From: Pollenia angustigena
Lineage: Eukaryota; Arthropoda; Insecta; Diptera; Polleniidae
Direction of reading: 5' to 3'
Assembly (NCBI GenBank): GCA_930367215.1
Contig: OV884056.1
Location: forward strand, 249,329,127 to 249,393,126
DNA length: 64,000 nt
A program made the position numbers and the translations under genes. This document shows positions 45,293 to 56,767 of the stretch, in pieces. The stretch's first letter is position 1. Each line of letters starts with the position of its first letter. The notes under the pieces were generated by a model. The model was given only the letters and a program-made list of their open reading frames with translations, had not been told where the DNA came from and ran no database searches.

Positions 45293-46226
45293 AATTTAAT
45301 CAGTGTTCGAAAATAAACAGTACATTATTTTGCTTTCCGCTCACACACCCAAGAACGATATCTATTTTTTTAGTGATTGTGTAGACGAACACCACCCTTA
45401 ATACCGTTCATAACTATTTTCAAGAAAGAGCCCAACATTATATAGTGCTGTGTCTTCGTTTAAAAACAGAACAATTGTAGTGATACTGTAGACAAACATT
45501 ATCAGGTATGTGATGAAAATCGATCAATTTCAAAACGAAAGTTTTTAAAAGGTGTAATGAATTTCGAAGGATTTTAAAATCCATTTCTGAATTATAGTTC
45601 ATAGTTAAATTTTCGTTCAGAATACACGTCAGTTAACGTATATAATACAAAATTTAAAAGTATAAAGTATAAAGACTAAAAATAAAAGGAATATGTATTT
45701 AAAATCCATTTTAAAAGATACTAAAAACTATATTTTCGGTTTCAAATCGTTTCGTTTTTAAAATCGATTTCCATCACATACCTGTATATTTTAATATTCT
45801 AAAATGTTCCTTTTTTTAAATTGATAAAGAAATGAACAAACAAAAGATTTTAGCAACGACCACAGCACGAACAGATTGTGTGTGTTTTGTGTATATGTTT
45901 TGCTTGTGTAAAATTATTTTGCTGGCTTTTTGTTTTTTCGTATGCGAATTTTGTTTTTGTAAAAAATTTTTGTTTTTTTTATCAGCCAAAAGCGACGAAG
46001 ATTAATGAGCCGAACCGAACACAATGAAGTTTGGGGTTTTTTAAAAAAAACTGAACGGAATTAAGTGCTCTCATCTTTTGTTGAGTTGGATAAGTATTAT
46101 TTTTGTGTTCGAAAGATGACAAACAGGGAAACGTTATTTTTTTAATGATGTTCTACACAAACACTATAAGCGTTTGGGTTTTTCATAAATCTACTTAGTG
46201 TTTATTTTCGAACACTGATTTCAATA
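45293..46226. mobile_element. hAT family D, copy 2 (918 bp with an insertion)
   Basis: CAGTGTTCGAAAATAAACAG at 45301 and GTTTATTTTCGAACACTG to 46218. The flanking 8-mers AATTTAAT and ATTTCAAT agree at six of eight bases, consistent with an old duplication. Without the 45503-45784 insertion its length is about 633 bp, like the copies at 23967 and 60120. Confidence 0.85.
45500..45787. mobile_element. MITE (282 bp) inside hAT D copy 2, TSD TAT
   Basis: CAGGTATGTGATGAAAATCG at 45503 and CGATTTCCATCACATACCTG to 45784. Copy 1 of hAT D keeps the empty site CAAACATTATATTTTAATG (24108). The occupied site reads CAAACATTAT, the element, then TATATTTTAAT, a TAT duplication. The interior has AAAACGAAAG/TTTCGTTTT arms and no gene. 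Confidence 0.8.
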
Positions 46227-46660
46227 CTTTTAAAGCATAGAAAACTTTCAGGAGAATATTTTTGCTTAAAGTTCTACAGCAATTTTAAAAAAGCTTTCTA
46301 TGTCTCAAAATACTGTTTTGCAGAGTTCAAGTTTTTCTTTCTAAAGTTTGAATGTTCAGTTTCTGTATTTTTTTTTTGCAGGTAGAGAAAGCATTTCGAA
46401 GATATATTTTTGCTAATGCTTTTACTACAGCTTTTTAATCTCAATTTAATGTTTTGCAGAGTTAAAACTTTCCATTCTGAAGTTTGAAGGTTTAATTTCA
46501 TCAGTTTTAAGTCATAAAAAACTTTAGTGAAAATATTTTTGCTAGAAATTAACCTACGGATAAAATAAAAAAACCTTTTTACATCTTAATGGATTGTTTT
46601 GCAGTGTGTTAGTCTTTCAGTTTGAAGATTGAAGATTCGGTTTATTGTCGTTGAAGATAC

Positions 46661-47058
46661 ACAGTAAAAATGGGTTTTTTGGAGCACTTAAGAGAAAAAG
46701 CGCATAATCGAGCACTTTAAAAAAGAGCTCTTATACAGCAGTAAATGATAAAGAATAAAATGTACAAAACAGCTGCTATTTTAATGCTGATAACGATGAA
46801 GGTTTTAAAGCGCACAAAATAAAAATATGCATTTAAACAAGTAAAAGGAAAACATTAATGAATATGTTAATTTAGTTAGACCTTAAGTGCTCTGTTTTCA
46901 TGTTAAAAGAAGCGCTCATTGTCAGAAGAAAATAGTCCTCCAAACCGGGAACACCCCATACAAAAATCAGGCATCCCATCAGCAGGTTTGAAGCGATTTC
47001 AGGTATGAATTCATACATAAAACCTGCTCCTTTTGGAGCACATTTTTTTCTGGGTAAT
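46661..47058. repeat. Repeat E with TTGGAGCAC words near both ends
   Basis: It starts near ACACAGTAAAAATGGG and ends near TTGGAGCACATTTTTTTCTG then GG. ATAGTCCTCCAAACCGGGAA and AAAACCTGCTCCTTTTGGAG are shared with 17620-17900. TTGGAGCAC is in direct orientation near both ends. The element type is unknown. Confidence 0.5.
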
Positions 47059-47250
47059 TTAGAATTTGATAATACGATTTACTTTGCTAAAATTTCAAAA
47101 AAAAAGCTTAGTGTAGAAGGTATTTAGATCTCAAAAGACTGTTTAACAGAATTAAAATCTTTGCCAAAAGATTTACTAATCAAAAGCTGAATCTGGACAG
47201 TTATAAATTCCCAGCCTGAAATTTGAAGATTCAATTCCTGCAGGTCTTAT

Positions 47251-48822
47251 GATTGTTAAAATTTACTTAAATAATTATAACAAGAGTTTGAGTTTTTGTT
47301 TACAATAGTGTTGTTATTTTTTTTTTCCTGTACCTATAATTTAAATCTGCAGTGTTAAATTTAAAGATACTTAAAGTTATTAACAACAATAAAAACAAAT
47401 AGATTTATGTAGTTTGTCGCTGTTGTTGGCTTGTTTCTGGTAACTATTTCGCTTCCTATGTAAATGAAAAGTAATAAATCTTTTATATTGCAAAAATAAC
47501 AAAAAAAAGTTCTCTTAAAAACTAAAACTAACAAAAACAAGATACTTACCTTATTTCCTATTATTTCCTCTTATATTCTTAATTTTTTTTTATCTTAACA
47601 CACATGTAAATGTCAAAGAAAACCCAGCAAATGTTTTCAAAAGCCATCGGAATATTTAAGGCATTGGCAAGCAAAAAGTTTTTCATATATTTGGAATAGA
47701 AGTTCTTTGTTTAATAATGAATTATATTCCAATGTTATAGTTACAACATATAATTGAAAAAAAAAAACTATTTGATTGTTGTAGTCGGACATAATTTTAT
47801 TCTAGGCAAATTTATTAGAAGGTGGCGTGAAGTAAAGTTGTCAAATTTTTTTAAGAAACTAAATTTTTTTATGTAAAAAGAAATATTTGTTTCAAAAAAA
47901 AAAAAAAAATAATATGAAAGAACGTGTGCACTAGGGCTATAACCAAATTTTTGGCATAGTACCACGGAGTGGTCAAGAATGTTTTAGTAATGAAAGCACC
48001 TGTCTCCCGTCGTTTTGCGAAAAAAACCTCACGCAGGGAAGCAAATTTATAAAACCTTCCAAGAAATTTTGAACCGCGATTAATTGTAAACCGTAGGAAA
48101 ATTTGTAAATCTTATGCAGTGTATTAATTCCAAAATAGCATATAAGTGATACATATTGGAATATATTCAAATATCAGGTGTATATTTTTTAAAATTTCCG
48201 TGAGATAAAAATGGTTGTTCTCAAACTTCAACCCGATCGCTGCGTGAACTTTTTTAACAATCCGAAAAAATTATCATATTCTTTATTAATAACTTTTAAT
48301 GTTCTACACGACTATACTATGCCGTTTTTGAAAAAGTGTGAAAAAGTTATAGCCCTAGTGTGCACCCAGAGGAAAACCCATTTAAAATCAAAAAAACCAT
48401 ATTGAATCATGAAAAACCTGGACGAAGTAATGTTGATTTTTTTTATTTCAACATGAAACATAATTAATTTAAAGTTGAACTAGTTCTATAATTCTAATAT
48501 GAAAACGATATTTTTTGACAATGAATTAATATTTAATTCTTATAGAAACAATGTGAAAAAGTTATTGAAACTATATTTTTTTTAGAGGTAAAATTTAAAC
48601 AATATTAAACTAAGAATGAAATAATTTTAAAATAAGGTTATTCAGCTTTAATTTAATACCCAGTAAAAACTTCTTCTACAAAATAATGTGCTGAATAATC
48701 AGAGAAACATAAAAGCACTATTTACAATTCTACGGAAAGAAGCAATGAGTTTTACAAGGGATGTCCCAAAATGAACGCATTCAAAAGTAAGTCATTATTT
48801 TTTTACTTAAATACATCCAGAA
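47251..48822. other. No gene seen
   Basis: Frames of 60-67 codons only, without motifs. A-run at 47896-47910. GCACTAGGGCTATAACCAAA (47930) is echoed inverted by TTATAGCCCTAGTGTGCACC (48347). The ends of 47927-48367 therefore form a weak inverted pair that may mark a decayed element. Confidence 0.4.
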
Positions 48823-49600
48823 ACAAGTAAGAGTGATATATTCGGGTATGCCGAATCCTATATACCCTTCACCATGATGAGAAAAGAACAAAAAGTTATA
48901 AACATAAATACCGTTCTTTAGATAGGTATAAATAAATATTAATTAAGCCACGCCATCTTTTCATTTCGTCATGCCGAAGAATATAAAAAAACAAAAAATT
49001 TGTATATGTACCTAGGCCCGTTTCTTTATTTGAGCGGCATATCATATACATACATGCATTAATGTGTATGTGTATGCGTAGAATTAAACACATTACAACT
49101 CAAATCGACCACTTGTAGTGAAGGGTATAAAAAAACTACAAAAAAAACCACATTACCAACACTGTATTACCATAGCCACTGTACGACCGTAGAAACCAAA
49201 ATTGAATTGGTTTGTATGGTATGTTTATGTCGTTTTGGTAATACAGTGTTGGTATGGTAATGTCACGTCTATTTGGACTTTTAAAGGAAAAAATTAAAGT
49301 CAGTCGTGGTGTTTTACTCATATCTCAGCCATTTGTGAACCGATCATGCTGAATTTCAATAGCAAACAATTCCGGACGATATGTGACATAAATGTATAAT
49401 AACCTGGCCCCCATCATATATGGGGTCTTCGGAAAATCCATTTCAACGGACAGACGGACATCGTAAAATCAACTTCGCTCCTCATAAGGACCCAGAATAT
49501 ATATACTTTTTAGGGTCTTACATCAATATTATAGAAATTACAAACGGAATGACAAACTTATATATACCCGTTTCACCACCTGTGGTGAAGGCTATAAAAA
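48823..49600 (+). repeat. Interspersed fly repeat A, complete copy with nested MITE
   Basis: It starts ACAAGTAAGAGTGATATATT then CGGGTATGCCGAATCC and ends TATATACCCGTTTCACCACC then TGTGGTGAAGGCTATAAA. The 3' half has GGACAGACGGACATCGTAAA and CCAGAATATATATACTTTTT. A 101-bp foldback, TACCAACACTGTATTACCA (49154) against its inverse to 49254, lies inside. Confidence 0.75.
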
Positions 49601-50205
49601 GGAGTTATAAAAGTGGTTATAGCAGAAAGCTACTTAATAATGAGTAAAAGAAGCTACTCATTTGGAAAAAGTAGGCGAAGTTTTTACAATGTATTGAAGC
49701 GTTATGAAATTTAAAACTCACACTATTGATACCGTTTGAAAAAAATTCAATTATTGTCAAAGTACTTCGTTCTACAGAGAATTCAAAGTTGAACCAAAAT
49801 TTTCATGAGGCAATTAAATCCGAACGGAAACTAAACTTTAAGAGATTTTAGGATGTGGCTTTATACGGGACCAATGGCTTATTTTTGACCCACTAGCACA
49901 ACATTTTATTATGACGTAGTAGCTATCATAATATCACAGTTCCTAAAACGGTATGGCATTGAAGGCTATTTTCGGGAGTAGTATTACATACAAATACCAC
50001 AGCCATGGTAAAGTTTTAAACGATACAAATAAAACTTGTTCTGATTATTAAGGATGCAATAAAATAATTTTAGGCCAAATTGAATCTTAATAATAACATA
50101 ATAAGAGGTTTTGTGGGCACAAAATCTCTATTCTGTAAAGAAGATTGTATTGGGGCTATGTTAAATTGTGTACCTATGAAAATTATTGACCAAGCCTATT
50201 GAAAA
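49601..50205. other. No gene seen
   Basis: No motif in any frame and no terminal repeats found. Confidence 0.35.
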
Positions 50206-50209
50206 TTGT

Positions 50210-50545
50210 AAGACCATTTGCTGGTCCTTGGCCTAATCAGAATCTTTGCACCAAATTTATTCAAAATCCAAAATTACGCACAAGATTTGCATGGATATTC
50301 AGCCAAATGGACGGACATCGTAAGATCGATTCAAAAAGTGATTTTTAGTTAATACGATTGACGGACATCGTAATATCGTTCAAAAAGTGATTTTTAGTCA
50401 ATACGAATACTAAAAGGATGGTCTAGGACCAATATTTTAATAAGTTACTCTCTCCACTATTGTGGTGTGGGCATAATTAATTACAGGAAAGAAAGTATAG
50501 TCAGACTAGTCCAACCTTATGCAACCCTATGCCAGTTTAGGGAAT
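50210..50545 (+). repeat. Interspersed fly repeat B fragments
   Basis: Repeat B 3' part from CTTGGCCTAATCAGAATCTT to CTCCACTATTGTGGTGTGGG (50215-50470). A short segment ACGGACATCGTAA-x-ATCG...AAAGTGATTTTTAG is doubled (50311 and 50362). A truncated 5' end (GAAAGTATAGTCAGACTAGT) follows at 50488. Confidence 0.65.
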
Positions 50546-50889
50546 ATTCTTAATTAGGGATCTACGGCTACAACACTATGTTATTGTTTGGTTTGAAAGC
50601 CCACTATAATGTTAAGGGCATAATAAACCTCACAAATGGCTTGGCTAACATGTCAAAATTTTATGTTTGTGCAAATATTTTGTGTTGTTACTTGCGGTGT
50701 TTGCTGTTTGGACAAACATTTGAAGCAATGTTTGCAGAAATATTAAAAATTTTTAATATTTGGCAGATATGTTGGATATTTGTCAAACTTTTTGTGGCGT
50801 CTAATGCTAAATGTTTTCAATTCAATTAATTTTTAATGTTAAATTAAATTTTTTTAGTAGTATTGCTTGCCACAAAACAGCTCGTTGTT

Positions 50890-51066
50890 TAACCCTACGT
50901 TTCCACATGCAAGTAATAACTTGCAAGTAGTGTGTATGTGTTATCAGCGAAAAATCGCGGAAACTTCCGATTGGCTGAAAGTCCAAAAATTATGTGGATG
51001 TTAGTGAAAAAGTGTGTTTGTATTGAGTTTTTCGAACTTGTACTTGCATGTGGAAACGCCAGGTAA
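50890..51066. mobile_element. PIF/Harbinger-type MITE (171 bp), TSD TAA
   Basis: CCCTACGTTTCCACATGCAA at 50893 and TTGCATGTGGAAACGCCAGG to 51063, flanked by TAA at 50890-50892 and 51064-51066. The left arm has an internal AAGTA/TACTTGCAAG self-inversion. Confidence 0.85.
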
Positions 51067-53762
51067 ATAACTTTTTATTTTAAATTTTTTGCCTTTATTT
51101 TATAATTTCTTCTGCGTTTTAAGAAAAAAGCAACAAAATTGCCGCAGCACTACTGGCATCTGCATTCATTGAAAACAAAACAAAAATAAAAATTAATGTT
51201 TGTGCGGAGAATATTTGTGATGTTAATTGGCAAACCCCAAACGGAAACAATGTGTGTGTTTGCCAAGCATTTTGTGTGGTTTATTATGCCCTTTAGTTAA
51301 CGATAATTTAAAGCTCAAACGTTTACTAACTCTCTCGCCTCTCTCAGAGTCAACAGTTTAAAATGTTTTTAACATCTTAACGTTTTCTGTGCATGTTCTT
51401 GAACTTCTAGGCATTTGCGGAAATGCCTCTTCATCAGATTATTGAAAAATTTTGTTGGGTTACTTTCGCTCAAAACTTTAAGTGCATATTCAGCCAAAAA
51501 ACCTTTAATGTATTTTTGAAAGAAACAACAACAAAACATATTTGTTTATCTAAGAAGTTTAAAGTGTTCCCTTTCAAGGACTGTTTAAGACTTGATGTAA
51601 AAACTTCATTTTACAAGGATTATTTTTAATAAAATATTTGATAGTTTTCAAGATGCTTTTGTGTAAAAGCATAATTAATAAAGTTCTTCTGAAATTTTTA
51701 TAAATAATTTCAGTAAAAAAGAATAAGTTTGGTATACAGATACAATAATTTTGTTTGAAAATTACAGTGTTTTATTCATGACACAAACATTTTGTAACAA
51801 GTTCAGAAATCAGAATATTTAATTGCTCGTAAACTTTAATTCATTAAATTTCGTATATAAATCTTTTTCGAAATTACTCAATTTAAACGCTCGACTAACA
51901 CGCTAAATACGTATCTCGATCGCTTTTGTTATTTATTACAAATCCATTCAAATCGTTCATTAAATTACAATCTAAGTGTGTCAATAAAGTGTGTGATTTT
52001 CAATTTTAAACACTTGTCGTATCTTCACATTCCCACCTTAAAGAGAAGAGAAGAGAGAGACACTGCTAATTGAAGCAAAATACACAAAAACCACACAACT
52101 TTGCGGTGGAAAAAAGACGCAATGATACGTAGCGTGACAAAGTTGCAGATTTATTTGAAAATCGATAAATACGTCAAACTCAATAGCTGTAAACACTTTA
52201 AAATAGCAAGTATTTAATAGCAACAACAAAACCAACCACAACAACAACGACAACCTCAACTAATGCTTAACAAATTAAACGATGAGATCACTCAGATTAA
52301 TGAAATCGGATTAAATTACTTCAGCACATACAAGACAGCTGAGCAGAAAAGTGAGGTACAGATTTGCTTTTATACATAAAGACAAGCAGCCGAGAAATAA
52401 TGACAGCAAATAAACTGCTATCAATAACGTTAAAGAAATTCGTATTAATGTTTGTAGGAAAATTTTCTCATAAATTATACATCCGTATCGTTTTGTGTCA
52501 TGTCAGTGTTACACTTTGTCATTTGGAATTTAAATGGGATTTGTATTCGCATTAAATCAGACAGCTTGCGCTTATGAGTATTTAATCAAAGTCTCGTTTA
52601 GACGGCACTACTTTAAGGATTATTTCTCTAGAGTATTTGCGAACATGTTATTGATGAAAATACAGTGTGGAATGAAAATGATTGAAAAAAATTATTGTTA
52701 TTTTATTTAAAGTCGATTTTATTTTTAGAGGTTAAAAAAACCCGATGGGTGTGTGTGTGGGAAGGATGCGAAACATTGCTTTAGGAAGGTTCGCAATGCA
52801 GTTACAACCCAAATAAATTCAGCGATGACTGAGACTTTGACTTTTTTACTTACAAGAAACAGCATATCTTGAAAATGTGTGTGTTGCAGATAAGGCTTTC
52901 TTCACTTTTCGCCTTCAAAACTTACATAAATTAAGGTCTCTTATACCTTTAGAAAAGGTCATTATAATAATTCAGTTTCAGTGTTTGTAGTTTTTTCAAT
53001 AATTTTCGAAGACTTTTGGTTCCTTTCATTTACGTCAATAGTGTTATAATCCAAAAATGACGAATTTTTAACTAAGTAGGCAGAAATTGGCGCAATATTA
53101 TGATTGATATTGTGTAAAAAGTATTTTTTAATCGTCGAAAAATTACCGCTTTGGAGAAGAATTCGCCTTCATTCCACTTCTTATTACGCACTTTTTTAAT
53201 TATGACAATGGCACATCCCGGTTTTGCATATAATATTACTGAAGATCATATATTAAGATCATAGCTTTTTAAGAATCGATATATTTTGAGTTTGAACGAT
53301 ATGTTTTATTTATAATATTATTAATGTAGAATTTTTTTTTTAGCAAATTACAAAAAAATAAGAAATGCTTTGAAGTGCTTTAACACTTCTTGTTGAAGTT
53401 AAGTACATTCTAGTGTTGCCAATTTAGTGGAATAATTATAATTTTAGACATTTTTTATTTCGTTTAGCCATTAAAAAATACATTTTAACCATAAGCGAGT
53501 TTTGTTAAGCCAAAATTTCTTCCAGTTTTATAAATGCAGCATCACTTTCGTTGTTTAGAATCGATATATTTTATGTAGGAACGTTATCTTTCATTTATAA
53601 TCAGGCTAGAAATCTTTTAATCTAATTTTTGTTATAAAGTTCTGCTTAATAGAGAAATTTTTGTATTATATTTTTCATAAAAATCTTTTTTTTTACAAAA
53701 ATCTTATTAAAAAACCGCTTTTAACATTCTTGCGTTTTAAGTTTTCGATTCCAGCACACCCC
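51067..53762. other. No gene seen
   Basis: This is the longest stretch without recognisable repeats. Small frames (61-83 codons) show no motif, and nothing resembles a promoter-gene pair. It could be host intergenic or intronic DNA. Confidence 0.45.
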
Positions 53763-55015
53763 TACACTCACAATATTATTACAGTAACGGACTGTAGTTT
53801 ATTTAAGAAATATTCCGTTCAGTCGTTTTTAAATAAATAAACATTTAAAATTCCAAGCAAATTTATTTTTAACTGATTCTAACAGTTATTCAAAAAACTA
53901 AGTGCATATTAATACGGATTTTCAGTTGCAGTTAATATTGTCCGTTGATTGAGTTAAATTCTTCTTTATGATAAATTAAATAAAAATGTAATTTAAAGCA
54001 ACGAAAAGTTCATTTAATTTTTACTGTCAAAAATTCAACCACGAATTCCGTAAAAATAAATGAATATTCAGTTATCTTATATAAATTAATTGTCAAAAAA
54101 TTAACTACATATTCTGTAAAACAAATAGGTAGGTAGGTAGGTAGAAAGGCCGGTGTGAAGTCTCCTTCACACCTTCACCCAGAGACCAATATGGTCCATT
54201 GTGACGCCTTAATTAGAGATAGCCATGAAGGTAGAAAGTAGGTGAAATAAGCAGCGAAAGCATAAGACAGATCCAAAAGATAGGTAGAAAAGAAAGGAAA
54301 GAAAAGAAGGAAAAAGAAGGTAAAGGACCAACCCCGAGATAAATCCCACCCAAACCAAATCCGCCCTATGTGCGGTTAGCACCCGGTCTCCCCTCGCGCA
54401 GCCAGGCCATCCCCATTACGAATCCTATCAGATTCTCGAGTCCGCAACTCGAAACATCCCCTAATTCGCCCAGGAATCTACTGCCCTGCCACCTCAGCCT
54501 GCTACCCTGCAACCTGGAACAGTGGCACAGAAAGTGCTCAACTGTCTCCAACTCCTCAGGGTCCTCGCACAACCTGCATATATCCGACAAGTCGGATCCC
54601 ATCCTCACCGCCATCCTGCCTATCATACAGTGGCCCGTGATCATTCCTATCATGTTCCTAACGCAGACCCTGCTCCTGCCTAGCAGCGACACCGAATCGG
54701 ACTTCCTAAGCACCGGCCACAGTGTCCGTGATACTCGACAGTCCGTTCGGCCCCCCCAGGCCCGATTGGTCACGCCCAGTGTCCACTCCAAATAAACATA
54801 AATAATATAAAAAAATAATTTAGTTAAATACATCAAATCTTACAAGTAAAATAATTGCGAAGCCATATCGGTCATGCTGCTGGTGTCTTATAATTGAGAG
54901 TTCTTCTGTAAACAACGTGGTCAGAACAACAAAAGTAAAACAAACGTGTGTAACAGGGTAAGTAAATAATAATATTCTCCCTCTCTCGCTTAAAAGAAAA
55001 ACAAGCGGATAGGCT
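53763..55015. mobile_element. CACTCACAATATT element, truncated copy holding a LINE fragment
   Basis: TACACTCACAATATTATTAC at 53763 opens the element. 53765-54120 is the reverse complement of 11470-11825. The central part resumes at 54822 and runs to about 55015 (ACAAGCGGATAGG, compare 11085), after which homology ends, so one arm is missing. The LINE fragment 54125-54790 separates the two parts. Confidence 0.75.
54125..54790 (-). pseudogene. I/LOA-type non-LTR retrotransposon 3' end
   Basis: A 156-codon minus frame (54836-54366) encodes the C-terminus of a LINE ORF2 located beyond the RNase H region. It reads CRVSRTLWPVL, MIGMITGHCMIGRMAVRMG, DICRLCEDPEELETVEHFLC (Cys-x2-Cys ... His-x3-Cys zinc-binding pattern) and then a GLENLIGFVMGMAWL tail. 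Relatives share TGHC-x-x-GRHA-x-R-x-G, C-x-x-C-x-D-x-EE-E-T-x-EH and the closing FI-x-x-x-x-WF. This frame is intact, which suggests a younger insertion than its surroundings. The roughly 230-bp 3' untranslated part ends in a tandem CCTA tail (minus strand of 54125-54147), as some LINEs of this group do. The fragment is 5'-truncated near 54790, typical of aborted reverse transcription. GC content is clearly above the neighbourhood. Confidence 0.85.
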
Positions 55016-55065
55016 TTATCGGATAGATGGTCCATATTTTGTTTCACACATAATTGTCATAGATC

Positions 55066-55311
55066 CAGGGAACTGATTCTGGCAGTCGTGTTCGAGTACT
55101 TTCTCGATTCGAAAGCAATTTAATATCTAATTATTTTAGTCAATTCTGAACTAATCGGAATTATCTTTTCAGTGCTGTAAAGCATTAATTTGAGTTTCAC
55201 AATACTGAAAAAGTTATTTCGATTCGCTCAGTATCGACTGAAAGAATAAGACATTAAATTGCTTTCGAATCGAGAAAGTACTCGATCACGACAGCCAGAA
55301 TTAGGCCTCAG
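55066..55311. mobile_element. CTGGGGCC MITE family, copy 2 (246 bp)
   Basis: GATTCTGGCAGTCGTGTTCG then AGTACTTTCTCGATTCGAAA at the left mirrors TTTCGAATCGAGAAAGTACT then CGATCACGACAGCCAGAATT at the right, ending GGCCTCAG (55311). It is homologous to 41787-42023. The left terminal bases have diverged (CCAGGGAACTGATTC). Confidence 0.8.
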
Positions 55312-55594
55312 GTGTCATAAAAATACCAAGTTAATTCTCTGCAAATTTTTTGTTTTATTTACAATTAGCATCGTGCGCTTTGGTTGGACCACCCTTTATA
55401 TCCAGATTTAAATATACTCGATACGTCCCAAATAAAGCCCCTTTGTAGAACTTTTCAAAAATGGAGCCCAGAATTTGATGTCATATTAAAATCCACAATA
55501 TGAGATACGATGTTGGTTTTAAATAGCAAAAAAATTAGTTCTGGTTTAGAAACTTCCTTGACACATCTTTCATTTTAGGAGTGTCTGGCACCAC
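55312..55594. other. No gene seen
   Basis: Short spacer without recognised motifs. Confidence 0.3.
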
Positions 55595-56767
55595 TTTCCT
55601 TTGGCTCCACGAAAAGCCCCCCAATGAAATAATGCCCAAACGAGAAATGAAATATTCCCCAATTTTTTTTTCATACATTTTTGGGTGTTATTTCATATGA
55701 AAAAACTCCCAATTTTTTTGGGCCGTTTTTCATTTTTTTTGGGAATTATTTCATTCTTCATTTGGGGTTTTCAAATTATGAAATAATCTCCAATGAAATA
55801 ACACCCAACAAATTTTTAAAATTCGGGGCTTGTTTCATAGCGTGTTTAATTTGGGTGTTATTTCATTTTTAATTTGGAGGTTATTTCATTTTTAACACTA
55901 AAGTTAAGTATTGAAATCTGGCTTCGCATACTAAAGTTTTTCTGCGTGACGGCCTGCGGCCGTGCTTAGGGATTTTTTCCTCCAGTAGGACGCGGCAGGT
56001 GACTTCGCTGAATGAAGTTTTCCTGCGTGCGTCACAAGAATAAAAAAATGTTTTTCAATGATAACTAGGGATTTTCCCTTTTACAGAATGTTGACACCAT
56101 GCGTAACACTATTCTGGAAAAGTATGGCTTTGACTCTCATTTGTGAAAAAAAATATGGCTATATCTCTCATTTCGCAAAATTTTAAATATGACCTTACCT
56201 CTCAATGATTGGGCGATAAGACCATAACGGCTTTATCTCCCATTCAATTGAGCAATAAAGCCATTATGGCCTAACCTCCCATGGTTAAAAAGCACCCCCC
56301 CCCCCCCCGTGTAAAGGCCAAACGTAGGAGGCAAATTGTCTTCCGAACTGCAAAAATAGAGCAGGGCTACAAGGATCTACGGGCGGGTAAAATAACTGCA
56401 GCAATATTTTTGAACCGAATATATCCTTATTACTAAGAAGACACCTGCGGGTCACCTCCACACAATTCATTTCAATAATTTTGCGACTTTGCTGTTGGTC
56501 CATATTGACTTCATGAAATCCTTGGTGAAACTGACTCTTTTATAAATTTTGGGCATAATTTCATTTTTGTTGCTGATGGGGTTAATTTCATTGGGGGTTA
56601 TTTCATTTTCATCATTGGGTGTTATTTCATTATTATTTCATTTATTTTTCGATGTTATTTCATTCACTGCTTTTGGGTGTTATTTCCTATTTTTTGGGGA
56701 TTATTTCATTGGGGGCTATTTCCTGGGCGTTATTTCATTGGGGGGCTTTTCGTGGAGCCTTTCCTTT
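55595..56767. mobile_element. Foldback element (1157 bp), perfect 8-bp TSD TTTCCTTT
   Basis: Ends GGCTCCACGAAAAGCCCCCC (55603) and GGGGGGCTTTTCGTGGAGCC (to 56759) are identical over 30 bp and flanked by TTTCCTTT (55595-55602 and 56760-56767). Each arm is a degenerate tandem of GGGTGTTATTTCATT-like units, in opposite orientation on the two sides. The centre (55900-56530) is non-coding and has a 15-C run at 56286-56308. The plan recalls Drosophila FB elements, while the 8-bp duplication fits the hAT group. The 107-codon frame at 56549 is the right arm read through. Confidence 0.9.

Larger units (their letters stand above)
44300..47250. repeat. Degenerate tandem array (about 150-bp unit) interrupted by insertions
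   Basis: Units carry AAGTTTGAAGGTTCAA-x-TTCTGTA, a TAGAAAACTTTCAGGAGAAT-like stretch, TATTTTTGCTAAAAGTT, CTACAGACAAAATAGAAA and GTTTTGCAGTGTTAAAG. They are seen at about 44340-44695, 45285-45300, 46220-46660 and 47080-47250. The gaps are filled by the 44696 and 45301 hAT elements and repeat E. Confidence 0.65.

Noticed and set aside
54370..54795. 141-codon plus-strand open frame
   Set aside because: It is antisense to the LINE ORF2 C-terminus, which shows conserved Cys/His motifs on the minus strand.
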